Shown here: positions 57,365-64,000 of the stretch, in pieces
Layout: each line of letters starts with the position of its first letter
Position numbering within the stretch: the first letter of the stretch is position 1
NCBI RefSeq assembly: GCF_001855565.1
Contig: NZ_MKCR01000004.1
Coordinates: 62,001-126,000, forward strand
Direction: 5' to 3'
Source: Chromobacterium amazonense
GTDB taxonomy: Bacteria > Pseudomonadota > Gammaproteobacteria > Burkholderiales > Chromobacteriaceae
Length of the DNA stretch: 64,000 nucleotides
Made by a program: the position numbers and the translations under genes
Notes under the pieces: generated by a model
The model's database searches: none
What the model saw: the letters and a program-made list of their open reading frames with translations, nothing else
What the model was told of the DNA's origin: nothing

Positions 57365-57868
57365 ATGTCGTTGGACCGACCCAAGGAACTGCTCAAGCCG
57401 GTCAAGCGCCGCTTCATTTTCCTGACTTTCGTGCTCGCCGTGCTGATAGAGCTGGTGCCGCTGCCGCACGGCAGCACCCGCTGGCTGCCCGATTTCATCG
57501 GCCTGCTGATTCTGTACTGGGTGATCAACCAGCCTCGCCGCGTCAGCATCGGCATCGCCTTCCTGATGGGCATCGTCGCCGACGTGTCCACCGCGGGGCT
57601 GTTCGGCCAGCACGCGCTGGCCTACTCCATTACCGCTTTCCTCGCCATGAGCCGCCAGCGCCAGCTGGTGATGTTCAATCTGGGCCAACAGGCGCTGGTG
57701 GTGCTGGGCCTGATGTTCACCAACCAGCTCATCATGGTGGTGGTGAGAATGCTGACCGGCTCGGCCTTCGTCGGCTGGAGCTATTTCCTGCCGCCCTTGA
57801 TCGGCGCGCTGCTGTGGCCGCTGCTGACCAAGCTGATGCTCGTACCTTACCGCCAACACTCGGCATGA
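57365..57868 (+). CDS. mreD: Rod-shape-determining protein MreD
   Basis: 167 residues with five or six membrane segments (FLTFVLAVLIELVPLP, LPDFIGLLILYWVINQPRRV, GIAFLMGIVADVSTAGLFGQ). The last part (LPPLIGALLWPLLTKLML) is typical. Inner-membrane partner of MreC in the elongasome. It starts 6 bp after mreC. Confidence 0.93.
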   Translation: MSLDRPKELLKPVKRRFIFLTFVLAVLIELVPLPHGSTRWLPDFIGLLILYWVINQPRRVSIGIAFLMGIVADVSTAGLFGQHALAYSITAFLAMSRQRQLVMFNLGQQALVVLGLMFTNQLIMVVVRMLTGSAFVGWSYFLPPLIGALLWPLLTKLMLVPYRQHSA

Positions 57869-57882
57869 AACCTGACTGATCC

Positions 57883-59823
57883 ATGCGCCGCCCAACCCGC
57901 TTCAAGAACCCGCAGAACGACGAGGAGCAGTTCGAGCTGCGGCTGGTCATCGCTTACGCGCTGATCATATTGATGTTCCTGGTGCTGCTGTCGCGCTTCA
58001 TCTGGCTGCAGGTGTTGCAGCACGACCACTTCTCCACGCTGGCGCAAAACAACCGCATTTCGCTGGTGCCCATCCTGCCCAATCGCGGCCTGATCCTGGA
58101 CCGCAACGGCGTGGTGCTGGCGCAAAACTATTCGGCCTATACGCTGGAGCTGACGCCCAGCAAGATGCCGGACCTGGACGCCACCATCAAAAAACTCAAG
58201 ACGCTGGCCGACGTGACCCCGCGCGACGAGAAGCTGTTCAAAAAGCTGCTGGCCGAGAGCAAGAACTTCGAATCCATCCCGCTGAAAGTCAAGCTGACCG
58301 ACGCCGAAGCGGCCCGCGTGGCCTCCCACGCCTGGGAACTGCCCGGCGTGGAGGTCAAAGCGCGGCTGTTCCGCGACTATCCGTACAAAGAGATGACCAG
58401 CCATGTGCTGGGTTATATCGGCCGCATCAACCAGAAGGACAAGGAGCGGCTGGACGACGAGGACAAGACCACCAACTACAAGGGCACCAACTACATTGGC
58501 AAGACCGGTCTGGAAGCGGTGTACGAGGATGATCTGCATGGACAGGTGGGCTTCGAGGAAGTGGAAACCGACTCCGGCGGCCGCGCGGTGCGCACGCTGC
58601 GCCGCACGCCGCCGATCAACGGCAACACGCTGAAGCTGGCGCTGGACATCCGGCTGCAGGAAATGGCCGACAAACTGTTCGGCGACCGCCGCGGCGCGCT
58701 GGTGGCGATAGACCCGAACACCGGCGGCGTGCTGGCCTTCCTGTCCAAACCGGGCTTCGACCCCAGCCTGTTCATCGACGGCATCGACAGCCAGACCTGG
58801 TCCTCGCTGAACGCCGATTGGCAAAAGCCGCTGGTCAACCGGGCGCTGCGCGGCACCTATCCGCCTGGCTCCACTTTCAAGCCCTTCATGTCGATGGCGG
58901 CGCTGGTCACCCATAGCATAGGCATGCACGACATCCGTCCGGCGCCCGGCTATTTCACCCTGCCCGGCTCCAGCCACCAGTTCCGCGACAGCAAGAAGGG
59001 CGGCAACGGCATGGTCAATCTGCAACGCGCCATCACCGTATCCAGCGACACCTTCTTCTACAAGCTGGCCTGGGACATGGGCATAGACAAGATCCACCCG
59101 GTGGTCGGATCGTTCGGCCTGGGCAGCAAAACCGGCATCGACCTGGACGGCGAGGCCAGCGGCGTGCTGCCGTCCAAGGAGTGGAAGGCCAAGCGTTTCG
59201 CCCGCTACAAGCCGGAAGTGCGGCGCTGGTATCCGGCCGATGTGGTCAGCGTCGGCATCGGCCAGGGCTTCAATTCCTACACCCCGCTGCAGATGGCCAA
59301 CGCCACCGCCATCATGGCCAATAACGGCATCGCCTTCAAACCGCACCTTGTGCAACAAGTGGTCGACTCCAAAACCGGCCAGGTGCGCCTGATTGAACCC
59401 AAGCCGGTCAAGCAGCTGCCCTACCCGCAGGAGTACTTCGACTACATCAAGGAAGGCATGCACAACGTGATGATCTCCGGCACCGGCGCGCGCGTCGGCC
59501 AGGGGCTGCAATACACCATGGCCGGCAAGACCGGCACCGCCCAAGTGGTGGCGATCAAGCAGGGCGCCAAGTACAACGCCGCAGCGCTGGCAGAGCAATA
59601 CCGCGACCACAGCTGGTTCATCGCCTTCGCTCCGGTGGAGAAACCGAAGATCGCGGTGGCCATCATCGTGGAGAACGCCGGCTTCGGCGCCGCCGCCGCC
59701 GCGCCGGTGGCGCGCGGCCTGTTCGACTTCTATCTATTGGGCAAGGTGCCCAAAGACATGAATGGCCTGCTGAAGACCATCCCGCAGGAAAACGGAGACG
59801 TGAGTGAAGACGCCGCTGATTAA
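57883..59823 (+). CDS. mrdA: Penicillin-binding protein 2
   Basis: 646 residues. Class B PBP, transpeptidase of lateral wall synthesis with RodA. N-terminal membrane helix (LRLVIAYALIILMFLVLLSR), pedestal motif PNRGLILDRNGVVLAQNYSA, then SxxK in YPPGSTFKP with Ser330, SSDTFFYK as the second motif, and GKTGTAQV near residue 549. The second motif reads S-x-D rather than S-x-N, which is usual for PBP2. Its 3' end overlaps rodA by 20 bp. Confidence 0.96.
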   Translation: MRRPTRFKNPQNDEEQFELRLVIAYALIILMFLVLLSRFIWLQVLQHDHFSTLAQNNRISLVPILPNRGLILDRNGVVLAQNYSAYTLELTPSKMPDLDATIKKLKTLADVTPRDEKLFKKLLAESKNFESIPLKVKLTDAEAARVASHAWELPGVEVKARLFRDYPYKEMTSHVLGYIGRINQKDKERLDDEDKTTNYKGTNYIGKTGLEAVYEDDLHGQVGFEEVETDSGGRAVRTLRRTPPINGNTLKLALDIRLQEMADKLFGDRRGALVAIDPNTGGVLAFLSKPGFDPSLFIDGIDSQTWSSLNADWQKPLVNRALRGTYPPGSTFKPFMSMAALVTHSIGMHDIRPAPGYFTLPGSSHQFRDSKKGGNGMVNLQRAITVSSDTFFYKLAWDMGIDKIHPVVGSFGLGSKTGIDLDGEASGVLPSKEWKAKRFARYKPEVRRWYPADVVSVGIGQGFNSYTPLQMANATAIMANNGIAFKPHLVQQVVDSKTGQVRLIEPKPVKQLPYPQEYFDYIKEGMHNVMISGTGARVGQGLQYTMAGKTGTAQVVAIKQGAKYNAAALAEQYRDHSWFIAFAPVEKPKIAVAIIVENAGFGAAAAAPVARGLFDFYLLGKVPKDMNGLLKTIPQENGDVSEDAAD

Positions 59824-60901
59824 GCAAATCTGGCAACAGATCAAGGAACCGCTGGATGGCTGGTTGATGCTGTTTCTGGGCTTGCTGTTCCTGGTCAGCA
59901 TGGTGCTGCTGTATTCCGCCAACAATCAGTCCTTCGACAAGATAGACAACAAGCTGATCTACACCGCGATGGCGCTGACGGTGATGTGGCTGATCGCGCG
60001 AATGCGTCCGCAGAGCGTGATGAACTTCGCGCCGCCGATCTACGCGCTGGGTGTGCTGCTGCTGCTGGCGGTGCATTTCAAGGGCATCACCGTCAATGGC
60101 TCCACCCGCTGGCTCAGCCTGGGCGTCACCCGCATCCAGCCGTCGGAAATCCTGAAGATCGCGCTGCCGATGATGCTGGCCTGGTTCTTCCAGAAGAACG
60201 AACTGTCGCTGCGCTGGTGGCATTATCTGGTGGCCGCGGCGCTGATGCTGGTGCCGGTAGGCCTGGTGCTGAAACAGCCCGACCTCGGCACCGCCTTATT
60301 GATCGCCGCCGCCGGCTTCTTCGTGCTGTTCTTCGCCGGCCTGCCGTGGAAGGTGATCCTGGGCGGCATCGTGCTGGCCGCCGCCAGCATGCCCCTGGTG
60401 TGGAACCACCTGCACGATTACCAGCGCAAGCGCGTGCTGACGCTGATCGACCCCACCACCGACCCGCTGGGCACCGGCTACCACATCATCCAGTCCATGA
60501 TCGCCATCGGCTCCGGCGGGCCTTGGGGCAAGGGCTGGCTCAATGGCACGCAGACTCACCTGGATTACATCCCGGAACGCACCACCGACTTCATCTTCGC
60601 GGTGTACTCCGAAGAGTTCGGCCTGGCCGGCAACCTGGTGCTGCTCACGCTCTATCTGCTGATTCTGAGCCGCGCCATGATGATCACCGCCAGCGCGCAA
60701 ACGCTGTACGGCCGGCTGATGGCAGGCTCCATCACCATGTCCTTCTTCGTCTACGCCTTCATCAATATGGGCATGGTGTCCGGCATCTTGCCGGTGGTGG
60801 GCGTGCCCTTGCCTTTCATGTCCTACGGCGGCACCGCTACCGTGACGCTGTTCATCGGCATGGGCATGCTGATGGGCATCAGCAATCTGCGCAGGCTGTA
60901 A
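59804..60901 (+). CDS. rodA: Peptidoglycan glycosyltransferase RodA (MrdB)
   Basis: 365 residues, GTG start with GGAGAC upstream inside mrdA. SEDS polymerase with about ten membrane helices. FKGITVNGSTRWLSLGVTRI QPSEILKIALPM, KQPDLGTALLIAAAGFFVLF, LNGTQTHLDYIPERTTDFIF and PFMSYGGTATVTLFIGMGML are the conserved loops. It pairs with PBP2 in the elongasome. It converges on dinB: the dinB frame runs 79 bases into the rodA 3' end. Confidence 0.96.
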   Translation: MKTPLIKQIWQQIKEPLDGWLMLFLGLLFLVSMVLLYSANNQSFDKIDNKLIYTAMALTVMWLIARMRPQSVMNFAPPIYALGVLLLLAVHFKGITVNGSTRWLSLGVTRIQPSEILKIALPMMLAWFFQKNELSLRWWHYLVAAALMLVPVGLVLKQPDLGTALLIAAAGFFVLFFAGLPWKVILGGIVLAAASMPLVWNHLHDYQRKRVLTLIDPTTDPLGTGYHIIQSMIAIGSGGPWGKGWLNGTQTHLDYIPERTTDFIFAVYSEEFGLAGNLVLLTLYLLILSRAMMITASAQTLYGRLMAGSITMSFFVYAFINMGMVSGILPVVGVPLPFMSYGGTATVTLFIGMGMLMGISNLRRL

Positions 60902-62142
60902 GCCGCTGGCAAAAGCCCTGATCCTGCGTTGCGCCTCCTTGCCGCACTCAATGTACTGCCTGCATCGGCGCGCCTTGGCTCGGGACTTTCTCCAGCGGCT
61001 TGGCGTTGAACAAGCGCGGGTCCCCGCTTGCGCCGTCCGGCGTCAGTCGGCAGCGCGCTGTCCGGCAGCGGCCGGCCGTGGCGGTCGAACAGCCTGAGCT
61101 GGCGCGGCAGATCGTGCTCGTCGGCCAGCTTCACGCCGATGCCGAGCAACCGCACCGGCCGCGCGCCGCGCGCGAAGCCGGTGCGCAGCAACTGGGCGAA
61201 CACAGGCATCGACAAGGCCTGGCCCAGTTGCTCCACCGTGGTCTGGCTGAAATCGTCGAACTTCAACTTGACCGACAAACCCTTGAATTCCGGGTTGCCG
61301 TTGCGCGCCAGCCTGGCCTGCAGCCGCTCCACCAGCTCCGGCAGCTTGGACAGGCAACTGGTCAGGTCCGGCAGGTCCTGGGCATAAGTCTCCTCCACGC
61401 TGATCGACTTGCGGCTGCGGTCCGGCGACACCGGCCGCTCGTCCACCCCGTGCGCCATCGCCAGCAATTGTTCGCCGAAGCGTCCGAAATGGCGAAACAG
61501 GTCGGCCGGCGTCCAGCGCCGCAAATCGCCGCAGCTGTGGATGCCTAGCCTGTGCAAGCGCTCCGCCGTCACCTTGCCCACGCCATGCACTTTTTCCACT
61601 GGCAAGGCGGCGACAAAGGCGTCCACGTCCTGCGGCCGCACCAGGAATTGCCCATCAGGCTTGTTCCAGTCGCTGGCCACTTTGGCCAGGAATTTGTTCG
61701 GCGCGATGCCGGCCGAGGCGGTGATGCCGACCTCGTCGCGAATCTGACGGCGGATGGCCTCGGCCATCCGCGTGGCGCTGCCCTGCTCGTGCGGCCGGCC
61801 GCTGACGTCCAGATACGCCTCATCCAGCGACAAGGGCTCGATCAGTTCGGTATAACGCTGGTAGATGGCCATGATCTGCTGACTGGCCAGGCGGTAGCGC
61901 GCCATGTCCGGCGGCAGGATCACCAGCTCCGGGCACAGCCGCAGCGCGCGCGCCGAAGCCATCGCCGAATGCACGCCGAAACGGCGCGCCACATAATTGC
62001 AGGTGGCCACCACGCCGCGCGTTTCAGGCCGCCCGCCGATGGCCAGCGGCACCTCGCGCAAGCTGGGATCGTCGCGCATTTCGATCGCGGCGTAGAAGCA
62101 GTCGCAATCGACATGGATGATCTTGCGCTGGATGGCGTTCAT
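60823..62142 (-). CDS. dinB: DNA polymerase IV (Y family) with an unusual C-terminal tail
   Basis: 439 residues. Error-prone translesion polymerase. IIHVDCDCFYAAIEM (first metal aspartate), SLDEAYLDV (second acidic pair), ASAGIAPNKFLAKVASDWNK and GVGKVTAERLHRLGI (helix-hairpin-helix) are intact, and the little-finger domain ends near QLRLFDRHGRPLPDSALP, about residue 365. DinB is usually near 350-360 residues. The last ~70 residues are Arg/Ala/Pro-rich and then a stretch antisense to rodA, without family similarity. A frameshift near 61030-61080 or a genuine read-through extension could explain it. I see no beta-clamp motif at the very end. Confidence 0.88.
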   Translation of the reverse strand: MNAIQRKIIHVDCDCFYAAIEMRDDPSLREVPLAIGGRPETRGVVATCNYVARRFGVHSAMASARALRLCPELVILPPDMARYRLASQQIMAIYQRYTELIEPLSLDEAYLDVSGRPHEQGSATRMAEAIRRQIRDEVGITASAGIAPNKFLAKVASDWNKPDGQFLVRPQDVDAFVAALPVEKVHGVGKVTAERLHRLGIHSCGDLRRWTPADLFRHFGRFGEQLLAMAHGVDERPVSPDRSRKSISVEETYAQDLPDLTSCLSKLPELVERLQARLARNGNPEFKGLSVKLKFDDFSQTTVEQLGQALSMPVFAQLLRTGFARGARPVRLLGIGVKLADEHDLPRQLRLFDRHGRPLPDSALPTDAGRRKRGPALVQRQAAGESPEPRRADAGSTLSAARRRNAGSGLLPAAYSLRRLLMPISMPMPMNSVTVAVPP

Positions 62143-62155
62143 GGCGATAGGGTTC

Positions 62156-62458
62156 TCAAGCGGGGCGGTCGCTATGGCCCAGCGGCTTGTCCGGGGCGAT
62201 GCGGTCGCGCAGCCGCTGCTTGAGCAGCTTCAGTTCCGGAAAGCCGTCATCCTGTTTGCGGTCCCACAGGCACTCGCCGTCTACCTCGACGCGGAACACC
62301 CCGCCGCTGCCGGGGCGCAGGGCGACTTCGGACACTTCTTTTTCAAACGTGGTCAGCAGTTCCTGGGCCAGCCAGCCTGCGCGCAGCAGCCAGCGGCAAC
62401 CGGTGCAGTAATGAATGACGACTCGGGGAAGGAAAGCGGGAGTGGCGGAATCAGACAT
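62156..62458 (-). CDS. Rdx/SelT-W-H family selenoprotein-like protein
   Basis: 100 residues from the ATG at 62458. VVIHYCTGCRWLLRAGWLAQ contains the CxxC redox motif at the N-terminus of a thioredoxin-like fold; GSGGVFRVEVDGECLWDRKQ DDGFPELKLLKQRLRD matches the Rdx family C-terminal part. Selenocysteine is replaced by cysteine. Function is unsettled; a redox role is assumed. It starts 13 bp upstream of dinB, so cotranscription is likely. Confidence 0.85.
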   Translation of the reverse strand: MSDSATPAFLPRVVIHYCTGCRWLLRAGWLAQELLTTFEKEVSEVALRPGSGGVFRVEVDGECLWDRKQDDGFPELKLLKQRLRDRIAPDKPLGHSDRPA

Positions 62459-62752
62459 GGCGGGAAGGCGACGAGACAAAACGAAAGCATAACGCAGAAA
62501 AATGACGCCGGCCCCCTGTCTTAATTTGTTTTCGGGTGCATGGCACCCGCTCCTCCATCATTCTCTTTTGTATTGGCAGACTTGGCGCAAAACCAGTTTC
62601 GGGAGCCGGCGGCCAGGGTAAAGTCTTGTTCAAAACTCGTCGCAGAACCGAGTGTGCCCAGTCGCAATCTGGCTGTAAAGCGAGCGCTAAGCATATAATT
62701 CATTGCTGCAAAGCAATATGTAACTTCGGCGCAACGAAACCCGATACGCATA
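62459..62752. other. Gene-poor region upstream of the Rdx-like gene
   Basis: No confident gene. A perfect GGGTGC-ATG-GCACCC hairpin lies at 62535-62549 and ATTGCT-GCAA-AGCAAT at 62702-62717. A minus-strand frame (62521-62751, 76 codons) has no recognised domain and no ribosome site that I trust. Lower GC than the neighbours. Confidence 0.35.
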
Positions 62753-62796
62753 AAAAACAGCAGCTTGCCCGATTATCCGATGCAAGCTGCCGTTTA
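62753..62796 (-). terminator. Intrinsic terminator of the copper chaperone gene
   Basis: GGCAGCTTGC (62785-62794 read on the minus strand) pairs with GCAAGCTGC around a 13-base loop, followed on the minus strand by TGTTTTTTA. It lies about 35 bp after the PCuAC stop. Confidence 0.8.
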
Positions 62797-62830
62797 CCGA
62801 GATCCGGCCGGAATAGTCCAGCCGCAACGC

Positions 62831-63289
62831 TCAGTGGCTATGTTCCGCGGCCGCGCCGCCATCCTGCACGACGACGTCCACTTTCACGCTGCCGGCCTTC
62901 TCGAACTTCAGCGTCAGCGGGAAATGATCGCCGGCCTTCAGCGGCTGTTTCAGGCCCATCAGCATCACATGGTAGCTGCCGGGGGCGAACTTGACGGTTT
63001 TGCCCGGCGCCAGCTCCACGCTGTCCACTTTGCGCATCCGCATCACGCCGTTGTCGTTGACGTGGGTGTGCAGTTCGGCGGTGTCGGCGCGCGGCGTGCT
63101 GGCCGATACCAGCTTGTCAGTCTCCTTGCCCTGGTTTTCCAGAGACAGGTACACGCTGCCGGTGGCGCTGGTTTCCGGCATCGCGCGGCTCCACGGATGG
63201 CCGATGTGGATGGAACCGAGCTGGAAAGAATGGGCGGCAACCAGACCGGACAGGCACATGCCCAACAGGGCGGCGGCAAAACGTTTCAT
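62831..63289 (-). CDS. PCuAC-type periplasmic copper chaperone
   Basis: 152 residues. ATG at 63289 opens a signal peptide (MKRFAAALLGMCLSGLVAA); the much longer upstream frame is not supported. The Cu(I) site pattern H-x(n)-M...H-x-M is present: AELHTHVNDNGVMRMRKV and GSYHVMLMGLKQPLKAGDHF. IHIGHPWSRAMPETSATGSV is the family's front segment. Such proteins deliver copper to cytochrome oxidase CuA or protect against copper. Histidines at the very end (EHSH) may add binding capacity. Confidence 0.9.
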   Translation of the reverse strand: MKRFAAALLGMCLSGLVAAHSFQLGSIHIGHPWSRAMPETSATGSVYLSLENQGKETDKLVSASTPRADTAELHTHVNDNGVMRMRKVDSVELAPGKTVKFAPGSYHVMLMGLKQPLKAGDHFPLTLKFEKAGSVKVDVVVQDGGAAAEHSH

Positions 63290-63481
63290 CGCGGACTCCA
63301 TGAAATGATCGAAAATACCTTTGACTGTACCATCGCGCGCCCATCGCGGGGCGCGACAAAATGTCGCAGCCCGTCGCCGATGCAACACCTCTTCATGCCA
63401 TCGTTTTAAAGCGCGTCTAGTCGCTACCCGCTGGCCGCGGAACCCTCTACAATCGCATGGCTTCTCCATCGGCCCTGCATC

Positions 63482-64000
63482 ATGTTCAAAACGTTGTCGC
63501 TGCAATTCCTGTTTGGCGGTCTGCTCAGCCTGATCACCATCACCAATCCCTTGTCCAAGATTCCGCTGTTCATCACGCTGACGCGCGAAATGAGCGACTC
63601 GCACCGCGACTCGCAAGCCAAGCGCGCCTGCGTGTTCGCAGCAGCCATCATGGCGGTGAGCCTGTTGGCCGGCAACCTGATCATGGCCGCCTTCGGCATC
63701 TCATACGGCGCGCTGCGCATTGCCGGCGGTTTCGTGGTGGCGGTGCTGGGCTACCGCATGCTGTTCCTTTCGCAAGACCCGGGCCAGGCGCCCAAGCAAT
63801 CCGGCGAGCGCGAGGACTACGCCTTCTTCCCGCTGGCCATGCCCGGCATCAGCGGCCCCGGCACCATCGCGGTGGTAATCGGCATCTCCACCGAAATCGC
63901 CGAACTATCCACCTTGCCGGCCAAGGCCATCGCCTTTTTCATGACCTTCGCCGCCATCGGCCTGACCTGCGTCGGCATGTGGCTGACGCTGAAGTCGTCC
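63482..64000 (+). CDS. MarC/UPF0056 family membrane protein (cut by window end)
   Basis: At least 173 residues, open at the window edge. ATG at 63482. Membrane helices with the MarC signature: TITNPLSKIPLFITLTREMS near the start, LAGNLIMAAFGISYGALRIA GGFVVAVLGYRMLF, and FFPLAMPGISGPGTIAVVIG. The family was once linked to multiple antibiotic resistance; the transported molecule is unknown. It is divergent from the copper chaperone across 190 bp. Confidence 0.88.
   Translation, partial: MFKTLSLQFLFGGLLSLITITNPLSKIPLFITLTREMSDSHRDSQAKRACVFAAAIMAVSLLAGNLIMAAFGISYGALRIAGGFVVAVLGYRMLFLSQDPGQAPKQSGEREDYAFFPLAMPGISGPGTIAVVIGISTEIAELSTLPAKAIAFFMTFAAIGLTCVGMWLTLKSS

Noticed and set aside
59020-59070. 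S-x-D in place of S-x-N in the second active-site motif of PBP2.
   Set aside because: SSDTFFYK is normal for the PBP2 family, so this is not a broken enzyme.
62831-63616. Long minus-strand frame that would add 109 residues to the copper chaperone.
   Set aside because: The extension is arginine-rich without features and crosses the divergent promoter region, while MKRFAAALLGM opens a clean signal peptide.

Overview
The window is GC-rich, densely packed bacterial chromosome from a Gram-negative betaproteobacterium. The likeliest placement is Neisseriales, close to Chromobacterium. That is an inference from codon use, a complete division and cell wall (dcw) cluster ending in ftsZ-lpxC, LPS (lpxC) and periplasmic genes, and small families such as NRDE, CNP1-like and darcynin-like proteins. 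I saw no rRNA, tRNA, CRISPR array, phage or full insertion sequence.

Layout. 1-13.4 kb is a mixed housekeeping and accessory stretch: a BCCT transporter, YceH, a YfaZ-like outer membrane protein followed by a 264-bp inverted-repeat element flanked by CTAG, M13 and S9 peptidases, a small hydrolase, an orphan solute-binding protein, a TetR-threonine aldolase pair, a darcynin-like protein, TcdA and a VOC protein. 13.6-14.3 kb is a CDP-diacylglycerol diphosphatase, transcribed divergently from the most unusual locus. 14.6-21.7 kb is a five-gene forward cluster: an MdfA-like exporter, a LuxE-like acyl-protein synthetase, an 801-residue protein joining a LuxC-like acyl reductase to a PaaK/LuxE-like adenylating domain, another PaaK-like enzyme and a GNAT acetyltransferase. 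It looks like a reductive small-molecule pathway with its own exporter, without luciferase genes.

21.6-33.5 kb holds YbjQ, a ComB-like phosphatase, an oppABCDF peptide importer, pyrC, a TusA-like protein, an NRDE protein, a CNP1-like protein, an unknown protein with a possible nuclease-like motif, and moaC. 33.5-51.2 kb is the dcw cluster on the minus strand, in transcription order mraZ-rsmH-ftsL-ftsI-murE-murF-mraY-murD-ftsW-murG-murC-ddlB-ftsQ-ftsA-ftsZ-lpxC, with many start/stop overlaps. It is preceded by a clear sigma70 promoter and four 10-bp MraZ-type boxes. 51.6-55.0 kb is gatCAB on the minus strand. 55.3-60.9 kb is the rod-shape operon mreB-mreC-mreD-mrdA-rodA on the plus strand, converging on dinB. 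The window ends with a Rdx-type protein, a PCuAC copper chaperone and a MarC-family gene cut by the edge.

Together the dcw and mre-rod operons supply precursor synthesis, septal and lateral wall synthesis, and cell-shape control. The intergenic regions carry several inverted-repeat elements, one present in two copies 20 kb apart. Part of rsmH has codon use unlike the rest of the gene.
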